A stretch of 41,032 bases of DNA from a gamma proteobacterium symbiont of Bathyaustriella thionipta (GCA_025656775.1 JAHXHI010000304.1:1-41032); one strand, 5' to 3'; counted from the stretch's first letter, positions 18,015 to 29,282 are shown. The notes: a model not told the origin generated them from the letters alone. Program-made: numbers and translations.

Positions 18015-19091
18015 TTATGGCAATATTTTTTTCATACCTTCAATGAAGGCCTGATTTTCATCTGCAGTACCTACAGTAACGCGAAGGCAGTTAGCAAGAG
18101 AACCTGAAGTATCAGCAAAGCGTTTAATTAATATACCTGACTGTTTTAATGCTGAAAAAATAGTTTCTGAACTGATATGTTCAGCTTTGAATAAAATGAA
18201 GTTGGCTGCACTGGGGTATTGAATAATACCGTTTAAGCCCATCATTGCTTCTTTTAAAATTTCTCTATCCCTACAGATCTGATCCGTTTGTTGCTGCAGA
18301 ATATCATGCTGCTCAAGTGCAAAATCGGCAGTAAATTGTGTTAATACATTAATATTATAGGGTAGTCTCACCTTATCAAACTCGCTGATCCAATCAGAAG
18401 GACCACTAAGAATTCCAAGGCGAAGTCCAGCCAGCCCCATTTTGGAAACTGTTCTCATGACCACCAGGTTATCATAATCAGATAACATAGGCATAAAACT
18501 ATGACCGGCAAAAGCATGGTATGCCTCATCTACAACAACAAGTCCCGGAGCCATTTCAATAATTGTTTTGACGTCTTGTTCTGAAAACAGATTACCCGTA
18601 GGGTTATTGGGATAAGCCAGAAAAATCACTGCGGGCTGATGTATTTCTATTGCCTCGGTCATCGCCGCCATATCAAGTTGAAAGTGGCTATCCAGAGGAA
18701 TCCCCTGATACTTCATATTCGTGAAGCGAGCAATTATCTGATACATTACGAAGGTGGGTTCAGGTGCCATCACGACATTATCCGGCTTAGACAATGCCAT
18801 GCAGATAATCTGAATGAGCTCATCAGAGCCATTACCCAGAATAGAACACATTCCCTGTGGAACGTTCATGACTTGCTCTAATCGTTTTGTGAGTTTTGCT
18901 GCAGAAGGATCGGGATAACGATTAACAGGAACCTCAGACAACTGAGACAACCACTGCTGCTGCATGGACTCTGGCCATAGATAAGGATTCTCCATGGCAT
19001 CCAGCTTTATCATTTGTCCTGGGTCAGGTACATGGTAGGCCGATAATTCTCTGATATCATCTCTGATCCATTGTGTTATCAAATCAGTCAT
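18015..19091 (-). CDS. hisC: Histidinol-phosphate aminotransferase
   Basis: 358 aa PLP-dependent class I/II aminotransferase converting imidazole-acetol phosphate to histidinol phosphate. Visible: LDAMENPYLWPE at the substrate end, GNGSDELI (87-94), YPNNPTGN (160-167), DEAYHAF (188-194), and the Schiff-base Lys217 in RTVSKMGLAGLRLG. It is the last intact gene of the murA-hisG-hisD-hisC run, 42 bases after hisD. Confidence 0.97.
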   Translation of the reverse strand: MTDLITQWIRDDIRELSAYHVPDPGQMIKLDAMENPYLWPESMQQQWLSQLSEVPVNRYPDPSAAKLTKRLEQVMNVPQGMCSILGNGSDELIQIICMALSKPDNVVMAPEPTFVMYQIIARFTNMKYQGIPLDSHFQLDMAAMTEAIEIHQPAVIFLAYPNNPTGNLFSEQDVKTIIEMAPGLVVVDEAYHAFAGHSFMPMLSDYDNLVVMRTVSKMGLAGLRLGILSGPSDWISEFDKVRLPYNINVLTQFTADFALEQHDILQQQTDQICRDREILKEAMMGLNGIIQYPSAANFILFKAEHISSETIFSALKQSGILIKRFADTSGSLANCLRVTVGTADENQAFIEGMKKILP

Positions 19092-19133
19092 CGGTCTTTT
19101 TTCTCCCGCTTTTGTTATAAGGGCTCATTATCC

Positions 19134-20441
19134 CTAGTCAGATGATTTTATACGATACTCAGCACTGCGGGCATGAGCGATAAGCCCTTCACCTCGAGCC
19201 ATCACCGAGGCAATTTTTCCTAATTCCGAGGCACCATCTTCTGAACACATAATCAGGCTGGAGCGTTTTTGAAAATCATACACACCTAAAGCTGAGCTGA
19301 ATCGAGCGGTTCTTGAAGTGGGTAAAACATGGTTGGGTCCGGCACAATAGTCGCCCAAGGCTTCTGCTGTATAACGTCCCATAAAAATAGCACCGGCATG
19401 GCGTATTTTGGGCAGCATAGACTGCGGGTCATCAACCGAGAGTTCCAGATGCTCGGGCGCAATATAATTGCAGACTTCTATGGCTTCATCCATATCATTG
19501 ACATGAATCAAGGCTGCTCTATCATTAAGCGAGACTTCAATAATTTCTTTACGCTCAATATCAACCAGCAAACGTTCAATAGAGTCCTGAACCTTATCTA
19601 AAAATTCTGCATCAGGAGAGATCAGAATAGGCTGAGCATCTTCATCATGTTCCGCCTGAGAAAATAAGTCCATAGCAATCCAGTCAGGATCGGTTTTACC
19701 ATCACATATCACTAAGATTTCAGATGGGCCGGCAATCATATCAATACCCACAGTACCAAAAACCATCCCCTTGGCCGTCGCGACATAGATGTTTCCAGGA
19801 CCAACAATTTTATCAACCTGTGGAACCGATTCCGTACCATAAGCCAGTGCAGCGACCGCTTGAGCACCGCCTACAGCAAATACCTTATCAACACCTGTTA
19901 TTGCCGCAGCAGCAAAAACCAGTTCATTGATTTGTCCATCAGGCGTCGGAACCACCATAATTAATTCTTTAACTCCGGCAACTCTCGCAGGAATGGCATT
20001 CATTAACACGGAAGAGGGATAAGCCGCCTGACCACCTGGCACATAGAGTCCCACTCGGTCTAAAGCCGTCACTTGCTGACCTAATAAGGTACCGTCTTCT
20101 TCAGTATACGACCATGATTCCATTTTTTGTTTTTCATGGTAACGTCTTACCCGCTCAGCAGATATTTCCAGAGCATGGCGTTGTTTTTCCGGCAAACCAT
20201 CCAGGGCTTGTTGCAGACGCTCATTGGGAATAGATAACACTGACATATCAGCCGCAGTCATGCGATCAAACTTATTGGTATACTCGACCAGTGCTTTATC
20301 ACCGTTTCTACGAACATCTTTTAGAATTTGTTTTACAGTTGATTGCACAGAATCATCTGAGACATTATCCCAGGCCAATAAGTCTTTCATTTGTGACCAG
20401 AAATTAGTGTCACTGGTTTGAAGACGATTAATATCAAGCAT
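19134..20441 (-). CDS. hisD: Histidinol dehydrogenase
   Basis: 435 aa zinc enzyme that oxidises histidinol to histidine in two NAD-dependent steps. Family blocks: [62 protein letters not shown], and the metal/catalytic QAEHDEDAQ and IAPEHLEL. It follows hisG by 69 bases and precedes hisC. Confidence 0.98.
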   Translation of the reverse strand: MLDINRLQTSDTNFWSQMKDLLAWDNVSDDSVQSTVKQILKDVRRNGDKALVEYTNKFDRMTAADMSVLSIPNERLQQALDGLPEKQRHALEISAERVRRYHEKQKMESWSYTEEDGTLLGQQVTALDRVGLYVPGGQAAYPSSVLMNAIPARVAGVKELIMVVPTPDGQINELVFAAAAITGVDKVFAVGGAQAVAALAYGTESVPQVDKIVGPGNIYVATAKGMVFGTVGIDMIAGPSEILVICDGKTDPDWIAMDLFSQAEHDEDAQPILISPDAEFLDKVQDSIERLLVDIERKEIIEVSLNDRAALIHVNDMDEAIEVCNYIAPEHLELSVDDPQSMLPKIRHAGAIFMGRYTAEALGDYCAGPNHVLPTSRTARFSSALGVYDFQKRSSLIMCSEDGASELGKIASVMARGEGLIAHARSAEYRIKSSD

Positions 20442-20510
20442 GATAAACTCCGGTGAATTAGCTCTTGATTGGCTTTAAATAAACGTTTATTTAAGGTGTT
20501 ACTTAGATTT

Positions 20511-21143
20511 TTATTGCTTAACTGCTTCTGCAATACGCTCAATTAATAGTTTGACCCGCTGATGTTTCATTTTCATCGATGCTTTATTAACGATTAAGCG
20601 TGAACTGATATCAGCAATATGCTCCATGGGTGTTAAACCGTTCGCTTTGAGTGTATTACCCGTATCCACAACATCAACAATCCGATCAGCCAGACCAACC
20701 AGTGGTGCCAGCTCCATTGAGCCATAAAGTTTAATCACTTCGACCTGAATACCTTTTTCAGCATAAAAGCGCCTGGCTGTGTTAACAAACTTGGTGGCTA
20801 CCCGTAAGCGGCCGGTAATGGGCTTATCATTAACCGGACCTGCCGTCATTAAACGACACTTGGCAATATGCAGGTCAAGTGGTTCATAAACACCTTCACC
20901 GCCATGTTCCATTAGCACATCTTTACCTGCAACGCCCACATCAGCAGCACCATACTGTACATAAGTGGGTACATCAGTCGCACGAATAATAACCAGCTTG
21001 ATATTATCATGATTGGTGTCAAGGATCAGCTTGCGACTTTTATCCGGATCATCAACTGGATAAATATCAGCATGAGCAAGTAAAGGCAAAGTTTCTTTAA
21101 AAATTCGTCCTTTGGATAGCGCTATCGTCAGGGTATCACTCAT
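20511..21143 (-). CDS. hisG: ATP phosphoribosyltransferase, short form
   Basis: 210 aa, the short HisG that lacks the C-terminal regulatory domain and needs HisZ as partner; no hisZ is in this window. It catalyses the first step of histidine synthesis, joining ATP and PRPP. Seen are [58 protein letters not shown], and the PRPP-binding [19 protein letters not shown]. The order murA-hisG-hisD-hisC is common in gamma- and betaproteobacteria. Confidence 0.97.
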   Translation of the reverse strand: MSDTLTIALSKGRIFKETLPLLAHADIYPVDDPDKSRKLILDTNHDNIKLVIIRATDVPTYVQYGAADVGVAGKDVLMEHGGEGVYEPLDLHIAKCRLMTAGPVNDKPITGRLRVATKFVNTARRFYAEKGIQVEVIKLYGSMELAPLVGLADRIVDVVDTGNTLKANGLTPMEHIADISSRLIVNKASMKMKHQRVKLLIERIAEAVKQ

Positions 21144-21205
21144 TCTTTAATCTCTTTTTGTAATGCTTTATTTTTTGTTCGAAGTAAAGCGCCGCATCAA
21201 GGCCA

Positions 21206-22465
<1,260 letters not shown>

Positions 22466-22733
22466 TCAGTACGACCAAACCTTATAAGATTGAACAAAAC
22501 AGAGCATTTTACTCTTTCTTCTGCCTGTAGTCACTGTAAATAAAAGGGTTTTTTAAAAAAAGGGGGACTATTTAAGCTAAATTAATCCGTTAAATCGCAA
22601 CTAGAGTGATCAAGTTGCTGAAAATTCTGTGTATCTCCTCAAAGAACCCATTTTTCAGGGTAGACTGAGTTGATTTATTCAGGTTTAAATAATACGGCAC
22701 ATATTCAGGATATAGATAGAAAATTTATTAGAC

Positions 22734-22988
22734 TTAGCCAATTAATAATTTACTGGCCGTTGCCCATTCTTTGGGAGTATAGGCTTTAATACTCAGTGCA
22801 TGAATTTCACCACTGGTAATATAAGTATTCACCGTAGCATAAACCATTTGTTGTTTTTTTACCGGTGCTAACCCATCAAACTGATCGGCAACGACCGTTG
22901 TATCAAACATTCCATTATCGCCATTAACAGTCACTTGAGCACCTTCAATTCCGGCTTCGATTAATACTTTAATTTCATCAGTTGTCAT
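22734..22988 (-). CDS. ibaG: BolA-family protein IbaG
   Basis: 84 aa. BolA-type proteins partner monothiol glutaredoxins in iron-sulfur cluster handling; IbaG is the acid-stress paralogue found between mlaB and murA, as here. The helix-turn-strand core with KKQQMVYATVNTYITSGEIHALSIKAYTP shows the conserved KHQxVY-type motif and the His (in EIHALS) used in the glutaredoxin complex. Confidence 0.93.
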   Translation of the reverse strand: MTTDEIKVLIEAGIEGAQVTVNGDNGMFDTTVVADQFDGLAPVKKQQMVYATVNTYITSGEIHALSIKAYTPKEWATASKLLIG

Positions 22989-23037
22989 TTTTCTACTCTT
23001 TTTTGGGGGCTAATAGTTTATTTAAAAATTCAAGCTA

Positions 23038-23367
23038 TTAAGACGGCCTCAACGCCAGTGGTAGAACTTCATTCAAATCACTGAGGCGGGCAATATCATA
23101 CATTTGTGATGGCAGGTTAAAAAAAGTAATTTTTTTATTCTGCAATTCAGCTTCACGATACCACTCAACCAATAAAGCCAAACCAGAGCTATCTGAACGT
23201 TCAAGTTGTGATAAATCAACATCCAGAGTATCCATTTCATCACTAAATAAGGTTGTTCTGTTATTTGACCATAGCATAGGCACAGACTTAAAGTTTAACT
23301 GGCCTTTAAGTAGGTAATGCCCCGGAGATAATTTTTCAAGTTGTACTGCATTGGTATTTTCTGTCAT
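23038..23367 (-). CDS. mlaB: MlaB, STAS-domain subunit of the Mla lipid transporter
   Basis: About 109 aa from ATG 23367 (a GTG four codons earlier is possible). MlaB is a cytoplasmic STAS protein that stabilises the MlaFE ABC core. LDVDLSQLERSDSSGLALLVEWY carries the conserved acidic-Ser loop of STAS proteins. It follows mlaD at once (9-21 bases, depending on start); the mlaC gene that normally lies between them is absent. Confidence 0.88.
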   Translation of the reverse strand: MTENTNAVQLEKLSPGHYLLKGQLNFKSVPMLWSNNRTTLFSDEMDTLDVDLSQLERSDSSGLALLVEWYREAELQNKKITFFNLPSQMYDIARLSDLNEVLPLALRPS

Positions 23368-23388
23368 GTGATATCGCACCTGGACTGT

Positions 23389-23859
23389 CTATTCGTCTTT
23401 TTTATCCGATTGACTGAAAAGAAACTGACTGATTAGTTTTTCCAGAACAATAGAAGATTGTGTAAGACGAATAACGCTGCCTTCTTCAAGTACATCAGGT
23501 GCTCCGCCAGGCTCAATACCAATGTATTTTTCACCTAACAGGCCCGCAGTATAGATTCCAACCGAGGAATCAACAGGCACATCACTAAAACGTGCATCAA
23601 TTGTCATTTTAACCACTGCTTCGTACGAATCCGGGTCCACCACAATGCTGGTAACACGACCTACGGTTACCCCTGCAATAGAGACCGCTGAACGTTCTTT
23701 CAGGCCACTGACATTGTCAAAGTTAGCAGTAATACTATAGTGCTCCCCGGCACTGAAGCTGCTGACATTACTCACATTCACTGCCAATACCAGTAGGGCT
23801 GCAATTCCCAAAGCAACAAAAATTCCAACCGATACTTCTAATATTCTTGAGTTAGACAT
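23389..23859 (-). CDS. mlaD: MlaD, MCE-domain protein of the Mla transporter
   Basis: 156 aa, the usual MlaD size. One N-terminal membrane anchor (about 8-28) and one MCE domain (about 40-120: ANFDNVSGLKERSAVSIAGV, GLLGEKYIGIEPG). MlaD hexamers form the periplasmic ring over MlaFEB through which phospholipids pass to or from the shuttle MlaC. The tail ends in acidic residues. Confidence 0.96.
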   Translation of the reverse strand: MSNSRILEVSVGIFVALGIAALLVLAVNVSNVSSFSAGEHYSITANFDNVSGLKERSAVSIAGVTVGRVTSIVVDPDSYEAVVKMTIDARFSDVPVDSSVGIYTAGLLGEKYIGIEPGGAPDVLEEGSVIRLTQSSIVLEKLISQFLFSQSDKKDE

Positions 23860-23904
23860 TATTTCTATCCACGTAATTATTTTGTATTTTCTAAATATAG
23901 GTTA

Positions 23905-24678
23905 CTACAGCATTAATGCGGTTAATAAGAAGTCCAGTCCCAGCACAGCTAATGCAGAATAAACGACGGTTCGGGTGGTTGAACGACTTACCCCTTCTGA
24001 TGTAGGTAAGCAGGTATAGCCTTCATAAACAGCAATCCAGGTTGTCACCACCCCAAAAACCACACTCTTAATCACACCCTGAACAATATCCTGATCAAAA
24101 TCAACTCGTGCCTGCATCTGGGACCAGTATGCGCCGGTATCAACACCCAGTAAATCCACGCCAACCAGATAACCGCCAAATACGCCTACAGCACTAAACA
24201 TAGCAGCCAGCAGCGGCATACTGATAATACCAGCGAACAATCTGGGTGCCAGAATTCGTTCTACCGGGTTCACAGCCATCATTTCCAAACCCGATAATTG
24301 TTCGGTTGCTTTCATTAGGCCAATTTCAGCAGTCAAAGCAGAACCTGCACGCCCGGCAAAAAGTAAGGCCGTCACAACAGGCCCTAACTCCCGTACTAAT
24401 GATAAGGCAACCATGACACCCAGGGATTCTTCGGCACCAAAATCAATTAATGTATTGTAGCCTTGTAAACCTAAAACCATGCCGACAAAAAAACCAGACA
24501 CGATGATAATCAGCATAGAGCGAACGCCAATTGAAAAAAGCTGCTGAATAATGAGGCCCGGGCGAAAAATTATTTTAGAAAATGCCATTACTGTCTGTAA
24601 AAACAATAACACTTCACCACCAAGGCGAGCCCAAAAATCAATGGCACTTTTGCCAATCTGCGCAAACCAGTCAAACAT
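23905..24678 (-). CDS. mlaE: MlaE, permease of the Mla lipid transporter
   Basis: 257 aa, five to six membrane helices. Family blocks include [49 protein letters not shown] and [21 protein letters not shown]. It lies 86 bases after mlaF and 45 before mlaD in the same operon. Confidence 0.97.
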   Translation of the reverse strand: MFDWFAQIGKSAIDFWARLGGEVLLFLQTVMAFSKIIFRPGLIIQQLFSIGVRSMLIIIVSGFFVGMVLGLQGYNTLIDFGAEESLGVMVALSLVRELGPVVTALLFAGRAGSALTAEIGLMKATEQLSGLEMMAVNPVERILAPRLFAGIISMPLLAAMFSAVGVFGGYLVGVDLLGVDTGAYWSQMQARVDFDQDIVQGVIKSVVFGVVTTWIAVYEGYTCLPTSEGVSRSTTRTVVYSALAVLGLDFLLTALML

Positions 24679-24764
24679 TTTTTTTATCTTGTTCTGTTTT
24701 ATATCGTGTAAGAAGCATAAATTGACAGTAAATAATATGCATTAAACAGGGATTGTTATTCATA

Positions 24765-25583
24765 TTAATCAACGTATTCCCCTGAAAAGATGTCATCTTT
24801 AAAAGAACTCGCCTGATAGTGAAAAGGAACCGGGCCATCTGCTTCACCATGAACAAATTGACTAATCCAGGGTGAATTTGATTGACTCATTTCTTCCGGA
24901 CTGCCGTGTCCTACTATTTTACCCTGAGAAATCACATAAACTTTATCAGCAATTGCCATTGTCTCTTCAATATCATGAGAAACAATAACACTGGTTAATT
25001 CCAGTGCTTCATTCATTGAACGTATTAACTGAACTAATACGCCCATTGAAATAGGATCTTGTCCGGTAAAAGGTTCATCAAACATCACCATCTCAGGATC
25101 AAGTGCAATAGCACGGGCAAAAGCAACACGACGCGCCATACCACCCGATAGCTGACTGGGGTTTAAGTGACGTGCACCACGAAGACCCACCGCCTGCAAC
25201 TTCATTAAGACCAAATCCCGAATCATCACTTCAGGCAGTTCTGTATGCTCACGCAAGGGAAAAGCAATATTGTCAAACACAGACATATCCGTCAGAAGCG
25301 CACCACTTTGAAATAACATACCCATTTTTTTTCTAACTTCATACAGTTTTTTGGTCTTCATGGTGGGGATATTTTCACCATGAAAGTATATTGTGCCTTG
25401 TTGAGGCTTCAGTTGGCCGCCAATTAACTTGAGCAGCGTTGTTTTTCCTGTACCACTAGGGCCCATAATGGCGGTAATTTTCCCTTTAGGGATATCAATA
25501 TCAATACCATTAAAAATTTTGGAATGACCACGGGAGAAATGCAGATCTCTAATGCGAACCAGGGTTTTATCTGTTGCCTGCAT
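24765..25583 (-). CDS. mlaF: MlaF, ATPase of the Mla lipid transporter
   Basis: 272 aa ABC ATPase. Walker A GPSGTGKTT (about 41-49), Q-loop MLFQSGALLTD, signature LSGGMARRVAFARAIALDP, Walker B MVMFDEPFTGQDP and the switch His in VIVSHDIEE. The C-terminal extension after the core (about 240-272) is where MlaF docks on its neighbour and on MlaB. First gene of the mlaF-E-D-B run. Confidence 0.97.
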   Translation of the reverse strand: MQATDKTLVRIRDLHFSRGHSKIFNGIDIDIPKGKITAIMGPSGTGKTTLLKLIGGQLKPQQGTIYFHGENIPTMKTKKLYEVRKKMGMLFQSGALLTDMSVFDNIAFPLREHTELPEVMIRDLVLMKLQAVGLRGARHLNPSQLSGGMARRVAFARAIALDPEMVMFDEPFTGQDPISMGVLVQLIRSMNEALELTSVIVSHDIEETMAIADKVYVISQGKIVGHGSPEEMSQSNSPWISQFVHGEADGPVPFHYQASSFKDDIFSGEYVD

Positions 25584-25680
25584 AATTTAGGCTAAATTCC
25601 ATTCTTTGAAAAAAAACTGTCAATACTATTATTAAATGACTGAGGAGTATATCAATAAAAGTAATTGACCTCTAGGAAAA

Positions 25681-26325
25681 TTACATCATGCTTTCAAGCA
25701 GGATGGCATTGCGGCAGTTTTCCAATGCATAGTTTGAAGAAAAAACAATATTCATCGTTCGACCATTTTTTGCCAGTGCATAATCTCGAATATTTTCTAT
25801 GACCCGTCGTAATTCTGCAGGCGCAATTTTTGTCTCACTTTTTACATGACAAAATAAATCGCTATTAAAGGTTTCTTCAAGGTCATTTCCAGCAAAGACA
25901 CAGCCCCATTCAAGCTGCGTTGAATGACTTATTACCGTTGTTTCACTCAGTTTATCCAAATTGATAAAATAACAATTGGCTTCAGCGATAACCTGACTTT
26001 CATAAAGCTGTTGCTGAAGGCTTAGCGAAAGCCCGGAACAATCAAATACACAATAAGCTGATCCTTCAGTATCATCGACTAGCGCCGTTAATTGTTCGAT
26101 AATTTTATCAACTGAATAATTATTTCCTGATTGAGTGAGTGAATACGGTAAATTGAGATCGGATAAATGAATGAGAAGCAGATCAAATTCATTGCTATAA
26201 TAGCTATAACGCCAATCTTCAGGTAGATCTTCTGGAAAGAAGTGATTTATCAGCGAAGAATTATTTAGGTTTGAGATACCAAAATGTAATTCACCATTGA
26301 ATTTTGTTTGTTTTTTTGAATTCAA
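25681..26325 (-). CDS. Uncharacterised protein, DUF72-like N-terminus
   Basis: 214 aa, no signal or membrane segment. The start is TTG (26325) with GAGTGG just upstream; no ATG lies near. The beginning (LHFGISNLNN, then FFPEDLPEDWRYSYYSNEFDLLLI) resembles the opening of DUF72/YecE TIM-barrel proteins, which read 'FYPEDLP..W..YYa..F'. The chain is shorter than that family, however, and the rest is not convincing. It precedes mlaF on the same strand with a 97-base gap and diverges from the small Cys-rich gene at 26356. Function unknown. Confidence 0.7.
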   Translation of the reverse strand: MNSKKQTKFNGELHFGISNLNNSSLINHFFPEDLPEDWRYSYYSNEFDLLLIHLSDLNLPYSLTQSGNNYSVDKIIEQLTALVDDTEGSAYCVFDCSGLSLSLQQQLYESQVIAEANCYFINLDKLSETTVISHSTQLEWGCVFAGNDLEETFNSDLFCHVKSETKIAPAELRRVIENIRDYALAKNGRTMNIVFSSNYALENCRNAILLESMM

Positions 26326-26355
26326 TATACCACTCTTTTTTCAATATAAGACCTT

Positions 26356-26553
26356 ATGATGGCCACAATTATTAATCTTAAACAATTTAAAAAACAACAA
26401 CTCAAGAAAAAAAATAAAGCCAGAACACTGTGCAATAGTGGTTTTCACCAATGGGAAATTATTGATAAAAATCAATTTGATGTAAAAAAAGGCCAATTAA
26501 TAACCACCTACCGATGTAAACAGTGTAATAAAATTAAAACAACTGCCACATAA
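26356..26553 (+). CDS. Small conserved Cys/His protein, zinc-ribbon-like
   Basis: 65 aa. A Lys-rich N-terminus (NLKQFKKQQLKKKNKAR) is followed by Cys26, His31, Cys54 and Cys57; the last two form CKQC, so one metal-binding ribbon is likely. The basic start suggests RNA or DNA contact. Proteins of this layout (LCxSGFHxW ... YRCxxCxK) look familiar from other gammaproteobacteria but I know no function. It diverges from the previous gene across 30 bases. Confidence 0.65.
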   Translation: MMATIINLKQFKKQQLKKKNKARTLCNSGFHQWEIIDKNQFDVKKGQLITTYRCKQCNKIKTTAT

Positions 26554-26760
26554 ATTCTTATAAAATCAGAGCAACAAACACAAAAAAACCGTTTGTAGGA
26601 TTAAAACCACAGCGGTAAGGTATTGATTTAAAATAACATCATTGATTTTTTATGTGTAACTGCGTTTTGATGCAATATGGCTATATATTTAGCAACACTT
26701 TTTGATTATCATACCTCTGAATTAGCTTATTATTAACAATAAAACAACAAACCGTACCAT

Positions 26761-27498
26761 ATGACTATTTTAACATTCAAATTCCGTCCTGTACCCTATT
26801 TTATACTGACTGCTTTGATTTTATTGGCAACGGGCTGTGCCTCCACAACACCGGATGGTGAAGTCAATGATCCCATCGAATCAGTAAACCGCAATATTTA
26901 CGAGTTTAATGAAGGTTTTGATCGCATTATTTTAAAACCTGTTGCTACAGGTTATCAAAAATTACCCACTCCAGTACAAACAGGTACCCATAATTTTTTC
27001 AGCAATCTTGACGATGTGGTGGTGGTGGTCAATGATATTTTACAGCTCAAACCCGAGCAGTTTACTTCTGACACATTACGTTTTTCAGTGAATACCGTAT
27101 TTGGTCTTCTGGGCCTAATTGATATGGGTACACCGATGGGTTTACCTAAACATCATGAAAGCTTTGCTGATACACTCGGTTACTGGGGCGTTGCTTCAGG
27201 TCCTTATATCGTTCTGCCAATTCTGGGCCCCAGCAGTGTTCGTGATGCTCCGTCCCTGGTAATCGACTTTCTGGTACATCCTCTGAATCAGGTATCACCC
27301 GCATCGGCAACCATTACCCTTGCTTCTGTCAGAGCAGTGGATATTCGTTCCGAATTACTTAAAACAACCGATATAAGAGACGAGCTCGCTCTTGATCCAT
27401 ATATCTTTACCCGTGAATCTTATTATCAGTGGCGTCAAAACAGAGTTTATGACGGTGAACCTCCTAAGGTCATAATCGAAGATTTTGAAGATTTTTAA
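26761..27498 (+). CDS. mlaA: MlaA (VacJ), outer-membrane lipoprotein of the Mla pathway
   Basis: 245 aa. Lipobox ATGC with Cys26. Family blocks: NDPIESVNRNIYEFNEGFDRIILKPVA, NFFSNLDDVVVVVNDILQ, FGLLGLIDMGTPMGLPKHHESFADTLGYWG, YIVLPILGPSSVRDA. MlaA sits in the inner leaflet of the outer membrane with a porin and removes misplaced phospholipids, handing them to MlaC. Its presence 1.2 kb from mlaFEDB, though on the other strand, shows the pathway is meant to be complete despite the missing local mlaC. Confidence 0.96.
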   Translation: MTILTFKFRPVPYFILTALILLATGCASTTPDGEVNDPIESVNRNIYEFNEGFDRIILKPVATGYQKLPTPVQTGTHNFFSNLDDVVVVVNDILQLKPEQFTSDTLRFSVNTVFGLLGLIDMGTPMGLPKHHESFADTLGYWGVASGPYIVLPILGPSSVRDAPSLVIDFLVHPLNQVSPASATITLASVRAVDIRSELLKTTDIRDELALDPYIFTRESYYQWRQNRVYDGEPPKVIIEDFEDF

Positions 27499-27549
27499 AT
27501 TTTAAATTTAAAATTAGTGTAAGCGTTTCGCTTAAGAACCTGTTAAAAT

Positions 27550-27583
27550 GCCCCGCTACGTCCTGCGTATCGGGGCTTTTTTT
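27550..27583 (+). terminator. Rho-independent terminator of mlaA
   Basis: GCCCCG (27550-27555) pairs with CGGGGC (27571-27576); after one mismatch TACG pairs with CGTA, loop TCCTG, and seven T follow. This is the strongest terminator in the window. A smaller stem, TAAGCG with CGCTTA (27520-27534), precedes it. Confidence 0.92.
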
Positions 27584-27624
27584 CATCAAACAAATTACGA
27601 CAGCAGGAAATACGGTTTACAAAA

Positions 27625-28608
27625 ATGGAAATGTTATTCAGTTGTGTTGCCATTCTAGCCGGATTTTTATTGCTCATATGGAGTGCTGATCGATTTGTTA
27701 TCGGCGCCTCTGGCATCGCTCTGAATTTTGGCGTTTCCCCGTTAATTATCGGTCTGACTATTGTCGGCTTTGGTACCTCTGCACCTGAAATGATTGTTTC
27801 AGGGGTGGCCGCTTATGAAGGTACTCCCAATCTTGCAGTGGGTAATGCTCTGGGCTCAAATATTACCAATATTGCTTTAGTTCTCGGTATCACCGCATTA
27901 GTATCTCCCCTTCTGGTTCACTCCAAAATTCTCAAGCGAGAATATCCCATTATGTTCATAATCATGCTGCTTGCATGGGCATTACTCTGGGATGGAGAGC
28001 TCAATCGCATTGACGGTGTTATTTTACTATGCGGTATGTTTGCCTTAATGGGCTTTATCACTTTAATGGGCATCAAAGAGAAGAAACAGTCCGGTTCACA
28101 AGATCCCCTTGAAGAAGAATTCAGTGAAGAAATACCTAAAGGTATGTCGACGCCAATGGCTTTTTTATGGCTTTTCATTGGTCTGGTGATCCTATTAGTC
28201 AGTTCTCGTCTATTAGTATGGGGAGCCGTTAATATTGCCCATGCATTTCACGTCAGCGAACTGGTCATTGGTTTAACCATTGTTGCCATTGGCACCAGTT
28301 TGCCCGAGTTAGCCGCCTCAATTGCCAGCGCCTTAAAAGGTGAGCACGAAATGGCTATTGGTAATATTATTGGCTCAAATATGTTTAATTTACTAGGCGT
28401 ATTAGGTATACCGGGTATTATGACAGGTGCTGTACTTGATCCCAACGTTTTAAGCCGTGACTATCCTGTTATGATAGCACTGTCTGTTCTACTCTTTATT
28501 TTTGCTTATGGATTTAAAGGTAAGGGTAGATTAAATCGTTTTGAAGGTGGTATATTGCTGATGTGTTATGTTGCTTATATGGTTATTATTTATCAGCAAA
28601 GTATTTAA
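27625..28608 (+). CDS. yrbG: Calcium/sodium antiporter family protein (YrbG-like)
   Basis: 327 aa, about ten membrane helices in two inverted halves. The cation-binding alpha repeats are GFGTSAPEMIVSGVAAYEG with GNALGSNITNIALVLG, and AIGTSLPELAASIASALKG with GNIIGSNMFNLLGVLG. An acidic loop (about 150-172) separates the halves. It heads the yrbG-kdsC-lptCAB-rpoN cluster as in E. coli, except that kdsD does not follow. Confidence 0.94.
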   Translation: MEMLFSCVAILAGFLLLIWSADRFVIGASGIALNFGVSPLIIGLTIVGFGTSAPEMIVSGVAAYEGTPNLAVGNALGSNITNIALVLGITALVSPLLVHSKILKREYPIMFIIMLLAWALLWDGELNRIDGVILLCGMFALMGFITLMGIKEKKQSGSQDPLEEEFSEEIPKGMSTPMAFLWLFIGLVILLVSSRLLVWGAVNIAHAFHVSELVIGLTIVAIGTSLPELAASIASALKGEHEMAIGNIIGSNMFNLLGVLGIPGIMTGAVLDPNVLSRDYPVMIALSVLLFIFAYGFKGKGRLNRFEGGILLMCYVAYMVIIYQQSI

Positions 28609-28711
28609 TATAATAAAAATTTGTAGCGCATTATTTCTATGGTTTTTCATATAAAGCATTATCAGTATTTATGTGAAAGTGTATAAACAGTCGATAAAAA
28701 GGAGCCTGTTA

Positions 28712-29233
28712 ATGCAGGAGATTTTTGCCAAAGCCAGCACCATTAAGCTCTTAATCTGTGACATTGATGGCGTCATGACAGATGGCGGCCTCTTTTTTGG
28801 CGATAATGGTCTGGAATACAAAGCATTTCATTCAAGAGATGGTTTAGGTATTATGATGCTGCAACGCTCCGGTATTCCTCTTGCAGTTATTACAGCAAGA
28901 ACTTCAGATGTTGTTACCCATCGAATGAAAAACCTTAATATTGACCTGGTGTTTCAAGGGCAGCGCAATAAAGTGCAGGCATTTGAAACGCTTTGCCATA
29001 AACTGCAATTAGACTATACTCAGGTCGCTTATGTCGGCGATGATCTGGTTGATCTGCCTGTTATGAGAAAAGTCGGTTTATCTATTGCCGTTGCTGATGC
29101 CCATGAACGAGTGATACATCAGGCTGACTGGACAACCCGGCACAATGGCGGTCATGGTGCCGTACGTGATGTCTGTGAACTATTGATGGAAGCTCAGGGC
29201 ACATTGGAAGAACAGTTTGCAGTTTATCTTTAA
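28712..29233 (+). CDS. kdsC: 3-deoxy-D-manno-octulosonate 8-phosphate phosphatase
   Basis: 173 aa from ATG 28712, which has GGAG seven bases upstream; a reading from 28673 has no such site. HAD-superfamily enzyme releasing Kdo from Kdo-8-phosphate for LPS inner core. Motif I LLICDIDGVMTDG with the Asp pair, motif II AVITARTS, then FQGQRNKVQAFETL and motif IV YVGDDLVDLPVM. Next comes lptC after 49 bases. Confidence 0.95.
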   Translation: MQEIFAKASTIKLLICDIDGVMTDGGLFFGDNGLEYKAFHSRDGLGIMMLQRSGIPLAVITARTSDVVTHRMKNLNIDLVFQGQRNKVQAFETLCHKLQLDYTQVAYVGDDLVDLPVMRKVGLSIAVADAHERVIHQADWTTRHNGGHGAVRDVCELLMEAQGTLEEQFAVYL

Positions 29234-29282
29234 ATTGACCTGACTCAGGGCTTATTAGTTAAAGTTTACAATTAAATCTGAT

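Noticed and set aside
22541-22570. A/T run flanked by GGG at 22541-22570 as a hairpin
   Set aside because: The flanks are a mirror repeat on the same strand, not complementary, so only the A/T core could pair.
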